Assembly (NCBI GenBank): GCA_027619655.1
Contig: JAQCHR010000200.1
Span: forward strand, 1-6,876
Source of the DNA: Pseudomonadota bacterium
GTDB taxonomy: Bacteria; Pseudomonadota; Alphaproteobacteria; UBA8366; GCA-2717185
Length of the DNA stretch: 6,876 nt
Direction: 5' to 3'
The position numbers were made by a program, and so were the translations under genes. Of the stretch, positions 1 to 6,122 are shown in pieces (the first letter of the stretch is position 1; each line of letters opens with the position of its first letter). The notes under the pieces were generated by a model, which worked only from the letters and a program-made list of their open reading frames with translations, had not been told where the DNA came from and made no database searches.

Positions 1-1
1 A

Positions 2-64
2 CGCGCCGACATCTACATGGCAGCCGTCTTCATCGTTGCAACTTTGATCTGGTGGCTCAATTGA
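2..64 (+). CDS. C-terminal end of a probable membrane protein (5' partial)
   Basis: The frame beginning at base 2 is open from the window edge to a TGA at 62-64 and encodes the last 20 residues of a protein. The tail is hydrophobic (AAVFIVATLIWWLN after RADIYM), which fits one membrane-spanning helix ending two residues or so before the C-terminus. Third codon positions are mostly G or C, as in the intact genes of the window, which supports this frame over the other five. The family cannot be named from so short a piece. It could also be a chance open stretch at the edge, so confidence is moderate. Confidence 0.42.
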   Translation, partial: RADIYMAAVFIVATLIWWLN

Positions 65-73
65 GTCCGGACC

Positions 74-181
74 CTAGAGCGCGGCAAAGTACGCGTCCAG
101 TTCGTCCTAATCCTTCAGGTCGGCAAAGGCGCCATGGGCAAGGGCTTCATCACCGTCGCGGATCGCAGATGCTGATACCAA
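74..181 (-). pseudogene. Decayed C-terminal remnant of an unidentified gene
   Basis: Read leftward, the frame from 181 down to 74 gives a protein-like acidic amphipathic tail: AIRDGDEALAHGAFADLKD (166-110), an in-frame TAG at 109-107, then DELDAYFAAL (106-77) and a terminal TAG at 76-74. Codons on both sides of the internal stop are of the kind used by real genes here, with G/C at most third positions and a DxLD-type helix end. A TGA at 184-182 closes the frame upstream. The simplest reading is the leftover 3' end of a leftward gene whose body has been lost. I cannot name the family. Chance coding on the antisense strand of GC-rich DNA is the main alternative, so confidence is low. Confidence 0.3.
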
Positions 182-300
182 TCATTGATAACAAGGTTTG
201 TAATCTACGTCGGTCAAATATTGCGCGACCCGCCTGGCCATCCACCCCCGGCGACGCCCGGAACGCCGCGTCGTACGTCACTTAGGCAAGGCAGCGAATA

Positions 301-317
301 CTTCCCGAAAAGGGAAG
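301..317. repeat. Perfect 6-bp inverted repeat (hairpin) upstream of Sel1 gene
   Basis: CTTCCC (301-306), loop GAAAA (307-311) and GGGAAG (312-317) form a perfect hairpin 67 bases before the Sel1-repeat start codon. No T-run follows on either strand, so it is not a classical intrinsic terminator. It may be an operator dyad, a transcript-end structure for the upstream gene, or chance. Confidence 0.4.
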
Positions 318-341
318 GCTGCAGTGTGTGGCAGGTCCGGC

Positions 342-371
342 GCGACCGTCAATTCCGCCGCGGATTATGCT
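342..371 (+). promoter_or_regulatory. Weak candidate promoter of Sel1-repeat gene
   Basis: A -10-like TATGCT (366-371, 4 of 6 to TATAAT) lies 18 bases after GCGACC (342-347, 3 of 6 to TTGACA). Transcription would start only a few bases before the ATG at 384, giving a nearly leaderless message. This is weak pattern matching only. Confidence 0.2.
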
Positions 372-383
372 AGGCTCGGCGAC

Positions 384-971
384 ATGCGAATTTTCCTGCC
401 CGCCTTCATTGTGCTGCTGCTGATGGCCGGCCCGGCCACGGGTCAGGGTTATCACAAGGGCCTGCAGGCCTTTTCGGAAGCCGATTACAGCGAGGCGCTG
501 GAAATCCTGGGCCCGCTGGCGGAGCAGGGCCATACCGGCGCGCTCTACCACCTGGGCCTGATGCATGAGAGCGGCTATGGCGTGCCGCGCAACGGGGCGG
601 ACGCCATCCGGTTATGGCAACGGGGCGCGGCGCGGGGCGATGTGATTGCTCAGGAAACGCTGGGCGACCGTTACCGCGCGGGCCGGATCGTTCCGCGGGA
701 TTACGCCGAGGCCGTGAAATGGTACCGCGCAGCCGCCGGGCAGGGCAGCGTCCGGGCGATGTTCCACCTCGGCACGATGTACCGGGATGGCGAGGGCGTG
801 ACGCGGGACGCCGTGGAAGCCTATGTCTGGTTCAGCCTCGCGGAAGTGCGCGGCAGTTACCGGTCGGGCGACAACCGCAAGCGGATCGCCCGGCAGTTGA
901 CGGAAGGGCAGCTCGCCGAAGCCAATCGCCGGGCGGAGGCGCGCTGGGAAGAGGTCCGGCAGCGACCCTAG
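384..971 (+). CDS. Exported Sel1-like repeat (SLR) protein
   Basis: This 195-residue protein has an apparent signal peptide: MR, a hydrophobic core over residues 3-16, and a possible cleavage site near A-T-G|Q at 18-21. That predicts export to the periplasm. A degenerate TPR-like helical pair (about 25-50) precedes three Sel1 repeats at about 53-87, 89-123 and 125-157. Each shows the typical pattern: A..LG..Y..G.GV.RD...A..W...A...G. A basic C-terminal helix follows. Sel1 repeats form TPR-like superhelices used for protein-protein contacts; no catalytic residues are evident, so a scaffold or regulatory role is inferred from the family. I chose the ATG at 384 over an in-frame GTG at 324, because the extra 20 residues would bury the signal peptide and are not protein-like. 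The gene stands alone and runs convergent with the VOC gene, 23 bases from its end. Confidence 0.88.
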   Translation: MRIFLPAFIVLLLMAGPATGQGYHKGLQAFSEADYSEALEILGPLAEQGHTGALYHLGLMHESGYGVPRNGADAIRLWQRGAARGDVIAQETLGDRYRAGRIVPRDYAEAVKWYRAAAGQGSVRAMFHLGTMYRDGEGVTRDAVEAYVWFSLAEVRGSYRSGDNRKRIARQLTEGQLAEANRRAEARWEEVRQRP

Positions 972-994
972 CCGGCAGCGCCTTTCCGCCCGCT

Positions 995-1399
995 TTATGC
1001 GAAGCGCTGGGCCGAGATTGCAGGATGGTAGATCGGCTGGATGACATTGCCGGCCGGATCCTTGATATGGAAGCTGCGCGCGCCATCCGCGTGATCGTGC
1101 GGCCGGTCGATGACCGGCACGTCGATCGACTTGAAATAATCGTACCAGGCGTCGAGCGCTTCCCGGCTCTCCACGATGAACCCGAAATGGTCGAAGACGT
1201 CGCCGTTTTCAGGGTCCGCCTTGGCGCGGGCCAGCGACAGGTTGTCGTTGCCGCAGGTGAGATACACCAGGTTTTCATTGGCGCGGTTGAGCAGCGTCAT
1301 CCCCATCACATCGATATAGAATTTCTCGCATTCCTCCAGATTCTTCACCCGGAAGGCGACATGGCGGATGCCGCGAAAGGCAGAGGGTCGGTCAGTCAT
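995..1399 (-). CDS. VOC-fold (glyoxalase/extradiol dioxygenase superfamily) protein
   Basis: This 134-residue protein has the single-domain vicinal-oxygen-chelate layout: GIRHVAFRVKNLEECEKFY at 10-28 starts the first beta-alpha-beta-beta-beta module, FDHFGFIVE at 69-77 starts the second, and DPAGNVIQP at 114-122 is the final metal-site strand. The expected metal ligands are H13 and H71. The third position, usually Glu in a DPxGNxIE motif, is Q121 here. The family includes lyases, isomerases, extradiol dioxygenases and resistance proteins, and the exact reaction cannot be read from sequence. The ATG at 1399 is supported by AAGGAG at 1412-1407, 7 bases upstream. It is the last gene of the leftward block, 52 bases after the second dioxygenase, so it probably handles a product of the dioxygenase step (inference). 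Confidence 0.87.
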   Translation of the reverse strand: MTDRPSAFRGIRHVAFRVKNLEECEKFYIDVMGMTLLNRANENLVYLTCGNDNLSLARAKADPENGDVFDHFGFIVESREALDAWYDYFKSIDVPVIDRPHDHADGARSFHIKDPAGNVIQPIYHPAISAQRFA

Positions 1400-1451
1400 C
1401 GAATTGCTCCTTGTGTAAGGACGAATTGGGCGGTGCGGACATGCCGCGCGT

Positions 1452-2330
1452 TCACGCTGTCATTGTACAGCGGTACAGAATCCGCGCCGTGCCGGGCGCG
1501 TAATCCTTCACCGCGCGGTGCTGGACGACGCGGTTGTCCCACACCGCCAGCGCGCCTTCCCGCCATTCGATGCGGCAGGTTGCTTCCGGCGACTTGATCA
1601 TGTCGAACAGGATGCCGAGGATGTTCTGGCTGTGCACGCGGCTGACGCCCTTGATGTAGCAGGCATAGGATTCGTTGACCGCCACCCATTTGCGGCCCGA
1701 GGCCGGGTGCACCCGGACCAGCGGCATTTCGAAGGGCGGCATCTTCAGGCGCGCCTGGGCGGCCTCTTCCGGGTCGAGATAGCGTTCGGTGATATGGCCG
1801 GTCGCATCCGGCGACTGGACCACGGTCAGCGATTCCAGGTATTGCGCAAACAGCGGGTCGAGCATGTCGTAGACATGCGCCGCGCTGGCGAACATGGTGT
1901 CGCCGCTGCCCTGCGGGATCACCTTGCCGAACAGCGCGGTGAAGGCGGGCGCGTCCTCGCGGAAGCCGCCATCCGCATGCCAGATATGGTTGCGCAGCCG
2001 GTTGTCCCGGGATGAATCGATCATCGTCGCGTCCGGATTTTCCGGGGCGCGCGGCGTGTGTGGCCCCGCATAGTGGAAGAACGTACCGAGGAACCCGGCG
2101 AAAGTCGTGAAATTCTCCGCCGTCACGGTACCCGGCTCGAACAGGACCAGCCCCCGGCGCTGCAGCAGTTCGCGCAGGGCAATGCGAAAATCGTCCGGCA
2201 CGGAAACGCCGTCGAACCGGTAGCCGGCGATATGCGACCCGATGGCATGCTTGATATCGGCGACATGCACGCCTTCCGGCGGGGCCGCGCCGCCGGTTAT
2301 TGCGCGAACGGTCGATCTCGTCGCAGCCAT
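1452..2330 (-). CDS. TauD/TfdA-family 2-oxoglutarate/Fe(II)-dependent dioxygenase (second copy)
   Basis: This 292-residue protein is of normal length for the family. Enzymes of this type hydroxylate a substrate while converting 2-oxoglutarate and O2 to succinate and CO2; taurine, sulfonates and aryloxyacetates are known substrates. The iron-binding facial triad is complete: H118-x-D120 in WHADGGF and H271 in WDNRVVQHRAV. T145 in SGDTMF and R283, 12 residues past the distal His, match the 2-oxoglutarate-binding Thr and Arg of TauD. The ATG at 2330 follows a G-rich Shine-Dalgarno-like run at 2343-2335. The gene starts 41 bases after the TfdA-like gene ends, so the two are almost certainly co-transcribed. 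The paralogues differ widely outside the motifs, which argues against a recent duplication and for separate substrates or steps. The substrate is not identifiable. Confidence 0.92.
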   Translation of the reverse strand: MAATRSTVRAITGGAAPPEGVHVADIKHAIGSHIAGYRFDGVSVPDDFRIALRELLQRRGLVLFEPGTVTAENFTTFAGFLGTFFHYAGPHTPRAPENPDATMIDSSRDNRLRNHIWHADGGFREDAPAFTALFGKVIPQGSGDTMFASAAHVYDMLDPLFAQYLESLTVVQSPDATGHITERYLDPEEAAQARLKMPPFEMPLVRVHPASGRKWVAVNESYACYIKGVSRVHSQNILGILFDMIKSPEATCRIEWREGALAVWDNRVVQHRAVKDYAPGTARILYRCTMTA

Positions 2331-2371
2331 CGATCCCCCCTCTGCCGCCGCAGCGGCCCGTGTGCCGCCGC

Positions 2372-3292
2372 TCAGGCCGCGACCTCGATCTCGTTCGATC
2401 CCGTCGGCCGGTAATCGCTGGCATAGGGGTCGCGATCGGTCGGGGCGAGTTCGCTGGCCGGATCGCCGGCGATGCGGTTTGCCTGCAGGATGCGGGTCTC
2501 GTTGAAGTCATAGGGCATGGCGCGGTGCATGACGAAGCGGTTGTCCCAGACCACGAGGTCGCCCACGGTCCATTTATGCGAATAGACCCGCGGCGGCCGG
2601 CAGGCGAAATCCACCAGTTCATCCACCAGCTTCACCGCCGCGTCGTCATCCATGCCGGGAATCCGGAAGATGTGGCGGCCGATACAGAGCGACTTGCGCC
2701 CGGTGACCGGATGGGTGCGGACCAGCGGCCGCAGCGGCGCGCCCTTGGTGTGGAAGCCGTAGCCGGTGCCGGTCGGGACCTTATGGCCGATCTTGGCCTG
2801 GCTGGCATAGAGCGAATGGAAACCGGACAGGCCCGCGATCCGTTTCTTCATGGCCTCGTCCAGCGCGTCATAGGCCGCGCGCGTGTCGGCAAACTCCGTG
2901 CCGCCGCCCGATGACGGGATCACATTCGCCTGCAGCAGGCCCGCCTTGGCCGCCAGCGGCATATAGGTGCTGTCGAGATGCCAGCCCTCGTTGCCGCGCA
3001 GCTGCTTGAAGCGGGTTTCCTCGGGCGAAAAGACCTTCCCGGCCTCTTTCTCGTTGCTGATATAGACCGTCTGGCCCTCGGAGCCGGGGCGCGTCACCTC
3101 GATCTCGCCGAAGCGGCAGGGGACTGCTTCCATGCGTACGGAACTCAGCCCCTGCCCCGGAAAGACCAGGACGCCGTATTTCGGAAACGCGTCCTCGACA
3201 ATTTTCCACGTCGCGTCGTCCAGCGAAGCAAGGTCGATATCTGTGATAACGGCGCCCAGAGTGGCGTCGCAGGGTGTAATAACCGGTGCCAT
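2372..3292 (-). CDS. TfdA-like 2-oxoglutarate/Fe(II)-dependent dioxygenase
   Basis: This 306-residue cytosolic enzyme closely resembles, by recall, 2,4-D/alpha-ketoglutarate dioxygenase (TfdA), which cleaves aryloxyacetates to a phenol plus glyoxylate. Shared stretches include GxTEFADTRAAYDAL (131-145), PLVRTHPVTGRKSLCIGRH (189-207) and WTVGDLVVWDN (241-251). The iron triad is H105-x-D107 (WHLDSTY) and H256 (VMHRAMPYD). T132 and R267, 11 residues after H256 as in TauD, should bind 2-oxoglutarate. The usual GGDT is GGGT here. An open frame reaches an ATG at 3364, but I place the start at 3292, because GGGAGG lies 5 bases upstream (3303-3298) and the family begins near here; the extra 24 residues look non-coding. 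It follows the TTC38 gene by 80 bases and precedes the second dioxygenase. TfdA-like proteins are widespread in bacteria with no herbicide exposure, so the true substrate is open and I give no gene symbol. Confidence 0.92.
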   Translation of the reverse strand: MAPVITPCDATLGAVITDIDLASLDDATWKIVEDAFPKYGVLVFPGQGLSSVRMEAVPCRFGEIEVTRPGSEGQTVYISNEKEAGKVFSPEETRFKQLRGNEGWHLDSTYMPLAAKAGLLQANVIPSSGGGTEFADTRAAYDALDEAMKKRIAGLSGFHSLYASQAKIGHKVPTGTGYGFHTKGAPLRPLVRTHPVTGRKSLCIGRHIFRIPGMDDDAAVKLVDELVDFACRPPRVYSHKWTVGDLVVWDNRFVMHRAMPYDFNETRILQANRIAGDPASELAPTDRDPYASDYRPTGSNEIEVAA

Positions 3293-3297
3293 GACAA

Positions 3298-3303
3298 CCT
3301 CCC
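3298..3303 (-). promoter_or_regulatory. Shine-Dalgarno site that sets the TfdA-like start
   Basis: GGGAGG on the minus strand, 5 bases before the ATG at 3292. It decides between this start and the in-frame ATG 24 codons upstream at 3364, which would also overlap the candidate promoter. Confidence 0.75.
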
Positions 3304-3334
3304 GATAGCTGCAGCACGTATGAAGCGAAGCCGC

Positions 3335-3364
3335 ATTATGAGCCCGGTTTCGCGGCGGCGGCAA
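3335..3364 (-). promoter_or_regulatory. Candidate promoter of dioxygenase-VOC operon
   Basis: On the minus strand TTGCCG (3364-3359, 4 of 6 to TTGACA) and CATAAT (3340-3335, 5 of 6 to TATAAT) are separated by 18 bases. Transcription would begin near 3328, leaving about 36 bases of leader that contain the strong Shine-Dalgarno site. The position between the TTC38 stop and the TfdA-like start would let the three enzymes be expressed independently of the TPR gene. Confidence 0.42.
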
Positions 3365-3372
3365 GTCCCGCC

Positions 3373-4695
3373 CTAAACGGCTATCGCCCGCGCCTCCTCC
3401 AGGAAGTGCCGGTTGACGGCGCTGTCCGGCCGCGCGGCGAGGCGTTCGTTGGCCATCGAGCGGGCGACGCCCGGCAGGCCGGCGCGGGACGCCGCCACGG
3501 TCAGGGTCCAGTCGACGAGGTCGCGCTGGGCAATGCTCCCGCCCAAACGCGCAAGGTCGCCGCGGACGGACAGCAGGCGTTCGGCGGCTTCGGCATAGTG
3601 CCCGTCGGCGAAATCCGCCATCGCCTCCGCGACCGGCACGGCCAGCTTGCCGTAGGCGGGGGCGAGTTCGGTGCCGTTGGCTGCTGTCTCGCGCATCACC
3701 GCCAGGTGGCTGTCATAGGCGGTGCGTTCGCCGGCGCGCAGCGCGGTCATCGCGTAATGGACGTCGTTGAACGGGCTGGTGCGGCCGTTCGCCTTGCCCT
3801 GCCACTTGGCGAAGACCGGCGCCCATCGGTCGCCCGGCTCGCAGCTCAGCGTTTCCAGCCGCCAGAGCAGCGCCGTCGGGTTGCACATGCTGGTGCCGAC
3901 CGGGCGGACATATTGCGCGACCTCGTTGTCATAGATCGCAAGCGCCCGGTCGTACTGGCCAAGTTCCACATGATACAGCGACTTGTGCCACCAGATATGC
4001 ACGCGGTTGGCGTTCTCCGCCGTGTCCCAGAATGTCTGCCGGCTTTCCATCCAGTCGATCCCCTCTTCGGGGCGGCCGGTCATTTCCAGCACGTGGGAAA
4101 TGCCGTGATGCGGCCAGTAGCCGTAGGGTTCGAGCGCCGCCGCCTCGCGCAGCATCGCCTCCGCCTGTGCGTAGTCGCCCGCTTCCTCCAGCCCGAAGCC
4201 GTAGAAGGACAGCATGATGCCGTAGCCAGGCTGGTTGTCAGACCAGAAGGGCAGCGCCCGCGCGCCGCGCGCGGCGGCCTGGTGGAAGCGGCCCTGGAAA
4301 TTGTCGATGCGCAGCGCCGATTGCAGGCCGACAAGGTCATGCGGGTAGTCCATCAGGTGCCGGTCCAGCACCGCCGTTGCCGACTGCCAGCGGCCCGCCG
4401 CCGTGTGGCACGCCGCGTCCAGCAGGGCCTGTTCGCGGGCATTCATGCCGGCGCCGTCCAGCCCCGCCAGATGCTCGCGCGCCGTGGCGACGAAGCCGGG
4501 GTCGTTCGTCACCGCCAGCAGCCAGCCGCGCAGGATCCCGACCATGGCGCAATCCGGCGATTCCGCCTCGACCTTCGCCAGGATCGCATTGGTATCGCCG
4601 TAATTTAGCGTATAGGCGCGCACGGCCTCGTCGAACAGTGCCGCTGCGGCGGCGCTCGCGCCCGTCAACTCGTGTCCCTGCGCATCCTTTGCCAT
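3373..4695 (-). CDS. TTC38-family tetratricopeptide repeat protein
   Basis: This 440-residue soluble protein has alpha-helical TPR-like repeats throughout and no signal peptide. It carries the hallmarks I associate with the TTC38 family: WPHHGISHVLEM (194-205), HIWWHKSLYHVELGQYDRAL (233-252), FNDVHYAMTAL (309-319) and SIAQRDLVDW (387-396). The clustered His, Trp and Glu residues (H196, H197, H201, E204, H233, H237, H242) recur across the family from bacteria to animals, where the length is also about 430-470 residues. The biochemical role of the family is not established to my knowledge; the His-rich motifs leave room for a ligand or metal site inside the helical solenoid (inference). The ATG at 4695 follows AGGAGG (4706-4701) by 5 bases. 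It is the first gene of the leftward block, divergent from the crotonase and 80 bases ahead of the TfdA-like gene. Confidence 0.88.
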   Translation of the reverse strand: MAKDAQGHELTGASAAAAALFDEAVRAYTLNYGDTNAILAKVEAESPDCAMVGILRGWLLAVTNDPGFVATAREHLAGLDGAGMNAREQALLDAACHTAAGRWQSATAVLDRHLMDYPHDLVGLQSALRIDNFQGRFHQAAARGARALPFWSDNQPGYGIMLSFYGFGLEEAGDYAQAEAMLREAAALEPYGYWPHHGISHVLEMTGRPEEGIDWMESRQTFWDTAENANRVHIWWHKSLYHVELGQYDRALAIYDNEVAQYVRPVGTSMCNPTALLWRLETLSCEPGDRWAPVFAKWQGKANGRTSPFNDVHYAMTALRAGERTAYDSHLAVMRETAANGTELAPAYGKLAVPVAEAMADFADGHYAEAAERLLSVRGDLARLGGSIAQRDLVDWTLTVAASRAGLPGVARSMANERLAARPDSAVNRHFLEEARAIAV

Positions 4696-4789
4696 TCCGG
4701 CCTCCTGTCACATTCCATTTCCCGCATGCTATGGTGCCCGCCGCCGCCGCACGGCGCAACAACCGACCCTGAGAGAGAATGTCGCAGCC
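4696..4789. promoter_or_regulatory. Divergent intergenic region (TTC38-type gene / crotonase)
   Basis: These 94 bases separate two genes reading away from each other, so promoters for both should lie here or overlap the gene starts. The leftward gene has a strong AGGAGG at 4706-4701. For the rightward gene CTGTCA (4705-4710, 4 of 6) and TATGGT (4730-4735, 4 of 6) are 19 bases apart, a weak candidate. I see no convincing leftward -10/-35 pair and no clear operator dyad. Confidence 0.4.
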
Positions 4790-5527
4790 ATGAATGATGC
4801 CGTTTTGACCCGCAGCGAAGGGCGCGTCCTGGAACTCACCCTGAACCGGCCAGGCGCCGGCAATGCCTTTGACGACTCCCTGGTCGAGGGGCTGATCGCC
4901 GCGCTCGATTCCATCGACGGCGACGCCTGCGATACGGTGGTATTTCGGGGCAACGGCAAGGGTTTCTGTGGCGGACTCAACCTGTCCGGGCTGGCGGACG
5001 AAACCGATGCCTCGCTGCTGTGGCGCTTCGTGCGCATCGAGCTGTTGCTGCAGAAAGTGGCGTCGCTGCCACAGGATACCGTGGCGCTGGCGCATCGCTT
5101 CGCCTTTGGCGCGGGGGCGGACCTCTTCATGGCCTGCAACCGCCGGATCGCCGCGCCCGGCACGAAATTCTCCTTCCCCGGCGTGCGCTTTGGCATCGTG
5201 CTGGGCACGCGGCGGCTGGCACATCGCCTCGGCCCGGAAGCGGCCCGAAGGATGCTGGCGGCTACCGCGCCGATCCCGCTGGAAACCGCGCAGGAGGTCG
5301 GAATGGTTCAGGAAACCGTGCCGGACGAGGACTGGCCGGCGCTGGTCACGGCGGTGGCAACGGCATCCTCATCGCTGGACGCGCGCATGGCAAGGCTGGT
5401 CGCCGAACGCTTCAACCCCGGCAAGGATGACATGGCCGCTCTGGTGCGCAGCGCCACCGAACCGGGGCTGAAGGACCGTATCGCCGCCTACGCCGCCGCT
5501 GTCGCCGCTGCGCGCAAGGGCGGTTGA
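4790..5527 (+). CDS. Enoyl-CoA hydratase/isomerase (crotonase) family protein
   Basis: This 245-residue protein is slightly short for the family (about 255-265). It has the crotonase core: LNRPGAGNAF (18-27), the first oxyanion segment GKGFCGGLNL (56-65), the second oxyanion segment FAFGAGADLFMACNRRIAA (104-122), and the FSFPGVRFGI strand-helix (127-136). Aligned by eye with rat enoyl-CoA hydratase, D111 falls at Glu144 and G131, exactly 20 residues later, falls at Glu164. The second catalytic acid is therefore missing and the first is Asp. Family members with one acid catalyse isomerisation or other CoA-thioester chemistry, so simple hydratase activity should not be assumed. A CoA-thioester substrate is likely because the oxyanion-hole glycines remain. 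The start is the ATG at 4790, with only a weak purine run (4771-4777) as ribosome binding site. The GNAT gene follows after 31 bases on the same strand. Confidence 0.88.
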   Translation: MNDAVLTRSEGRVLELTLNRPGAGNAFDDSLVEGLIAALDSIDGDACDTVVFRGNGKGFCGGLNLSGLADETDASLLWRFVRIELLLQKVASLPQDTVALAHRFAFGAGADLFMACNRRIAAPGTKFSFPGVRFGIVLGTRRLAHRLGPEAARRMLAATAPIPLETAQEVGMVQETVPDEDWPALVTAVATASSSLDARMARLVAERFNPGKDDMAALVRSATEPGLKDRIAAYAAAVAAARKGG

Positions 5528-5558
5528 TACCGTCCCGGGCCTGAATTGCTGAGAAAAC

Positions 5559-6086
5559 ATGTTTAAAAAAACGTTCATCCGCGAAAGCCAGCAAGGTGAT
5601 TCTATTTCGATCGAGTTGCTCTATCGTGATGCCTTTCCCGAAGAGGATTTGCTGCCGCTGGTGAAAGACCTGCTGCAGGAAACCCCGGTCGTTCTGTCCC
5701 TTGCCGGATTCATTGACACCTCGCTGGTGGGGCATGTCCTCTTCACGACCTGCGGCATTGCCGGAAGCGCCGACAGGGTCGGCTTGCTGGGGCCGCTCGC
5801 CGTCGCGACCGCCTGCCAGCGACAAGGGGTCGGCAGTGCCCTCATCCGCGACGGGCTGCTGCGGCTGGAAACCGCCGGCGTGAAGCAGGTCTGCGTGCTC
5901 GGCGATCCTGCCTATTACGGACGTTTCGGCTTCGCACCCGAGACGGATATCGCACCGCCATATCCGCTGCCGGCAGAATGGCGCGAGGCGTGGCAATCGA
6001 TCCGGTTGCGCCCTGCCGCGCCGCCGGGCCGGGGCCGGCTAACCGTGCCGCCGCCCTGGCGCCAACCGGCACTCTGGGCGCCTTGA
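5559..6086 (+). CDS. GNAT-family N-acetyltransferase, YhbS-like (COG3153 type)
   Basis: This 175-residue single-domain protein should transfer an acetyl group from acetyl-CoA to an amine of unknown identity. The acetyl-CoA-binding motif A is clear: LGPLAVATACQRQGVGSAL (77-95), with the pyrophosphate loop Q87-R-Q-G-V-G92-S-A. The later VLGDPAYYGRFGF (113-125) is the signature I associate with the YhbS-type subgroup, as is the C-terminal PPPW...ALW tail (164-173). The start is the ATG at 5559; a GAGAAA just upstream is a poor Shine-Dalgarno site. It lies 31 bases after the crotonase and is probably transcribed with it, though a functional link between the two is not evident. It converges with the SDR gene, 73 bases away. 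The acceptor substrate cannot be predicted. Confidence 0.88.
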   Translation: MFKKTFIRESQQGDSISIELLYRDAFPEEDLLPLVKDLLQETPVVLSLAGFIDTSLVGHVLFTTCGIAGSADRVGLLGPLAVATACQRQGVGSALIRDGLLRLETAGVKQVCVLGDPAYYGRFGFAPETDIAPPYPLPAEWREAWQSIRLRPAAPPGRGRLTVPPPWRQPALWAP

Positions 6087-6122
6087 GGCGGCAACCGGCC
6101 CAAGGAATAGCTGGTTTAGCCG

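Larger units (their letters stand above)
65..383. other. Non-coding interval with decayed remnant and AT-richer patch
   Basis: About 320 bases without an intact gene. Seen directly: a leftward decayed coding remnant (about 74-181), an AT-richer stretch at about 176-223 with small dyads (ATCA-T-TGAT at 182-190 and ACAA-GGT-TTGT at 191-201), and a perfect hairpin at 301-317. On the minus strand TTGACC (217-212) and TGTTAT (193-188) are 18 bases apart and could form a weak leftward promoter, but no intact leftward gene follows it inside the window. The short open frames here have no recognisable domain, poor third-position bias and no good ribosome binding site. Confidence 0.55.

Noticed and set aside
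52..285. Rightward 77-codon open frame starting at a GTG
   Set aside because: It overlaps the end of the upstream gene, has an Arg/Pro-rich translation without a domain, and lacks a ribosome binding site.
324..383. GTG-initiated 20-residue extension of the Sel1-repeat protein
   Set aside because: It would place the signal peptide inside the protein. The ATG at 384 starts directly with a basic residue and a hydrophobic core.
976..1009. CAGCGC...GCGCTG inverted repeat as a terminator between the convergent Sel1 and VOC genes
   Set aside because: It lies mostly inside the end of the VOC coding region, has a long loop and no T-run; it is likely a by-product of GC-rich coding sequence.
1396..2622. 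Long leftward open frame (408 codons) overlapping both dioxygenase genes
   Set aside because: Its translation is rich in Arg, Gly and Pro with no domain; it is a frame shadow of the two real genes in GC-rich DNA.
3293..3364. 24-residue N-terminal extension of the TfdA-like dioxygenase
   Set aside because: The extension has no family similarity, overlaps the promoter candidate, and the downstream ATG has a well-spaced GGGAGG.
3406..4608. Long rightward open frame (400 codons) opposite the TTC38-type gene
   Set aside because: It is an antisense shadow of a well-supported gene; the translation has no recognisable family and an Arg/Ala/Gly-rich composition.
4337..5224. Leftward open frame (295 codons) spanning the divergent intergenic region
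   Set aside because: It runs antisense to the crotonase and out of frame with the TTC38-type gene, and shows no domain.
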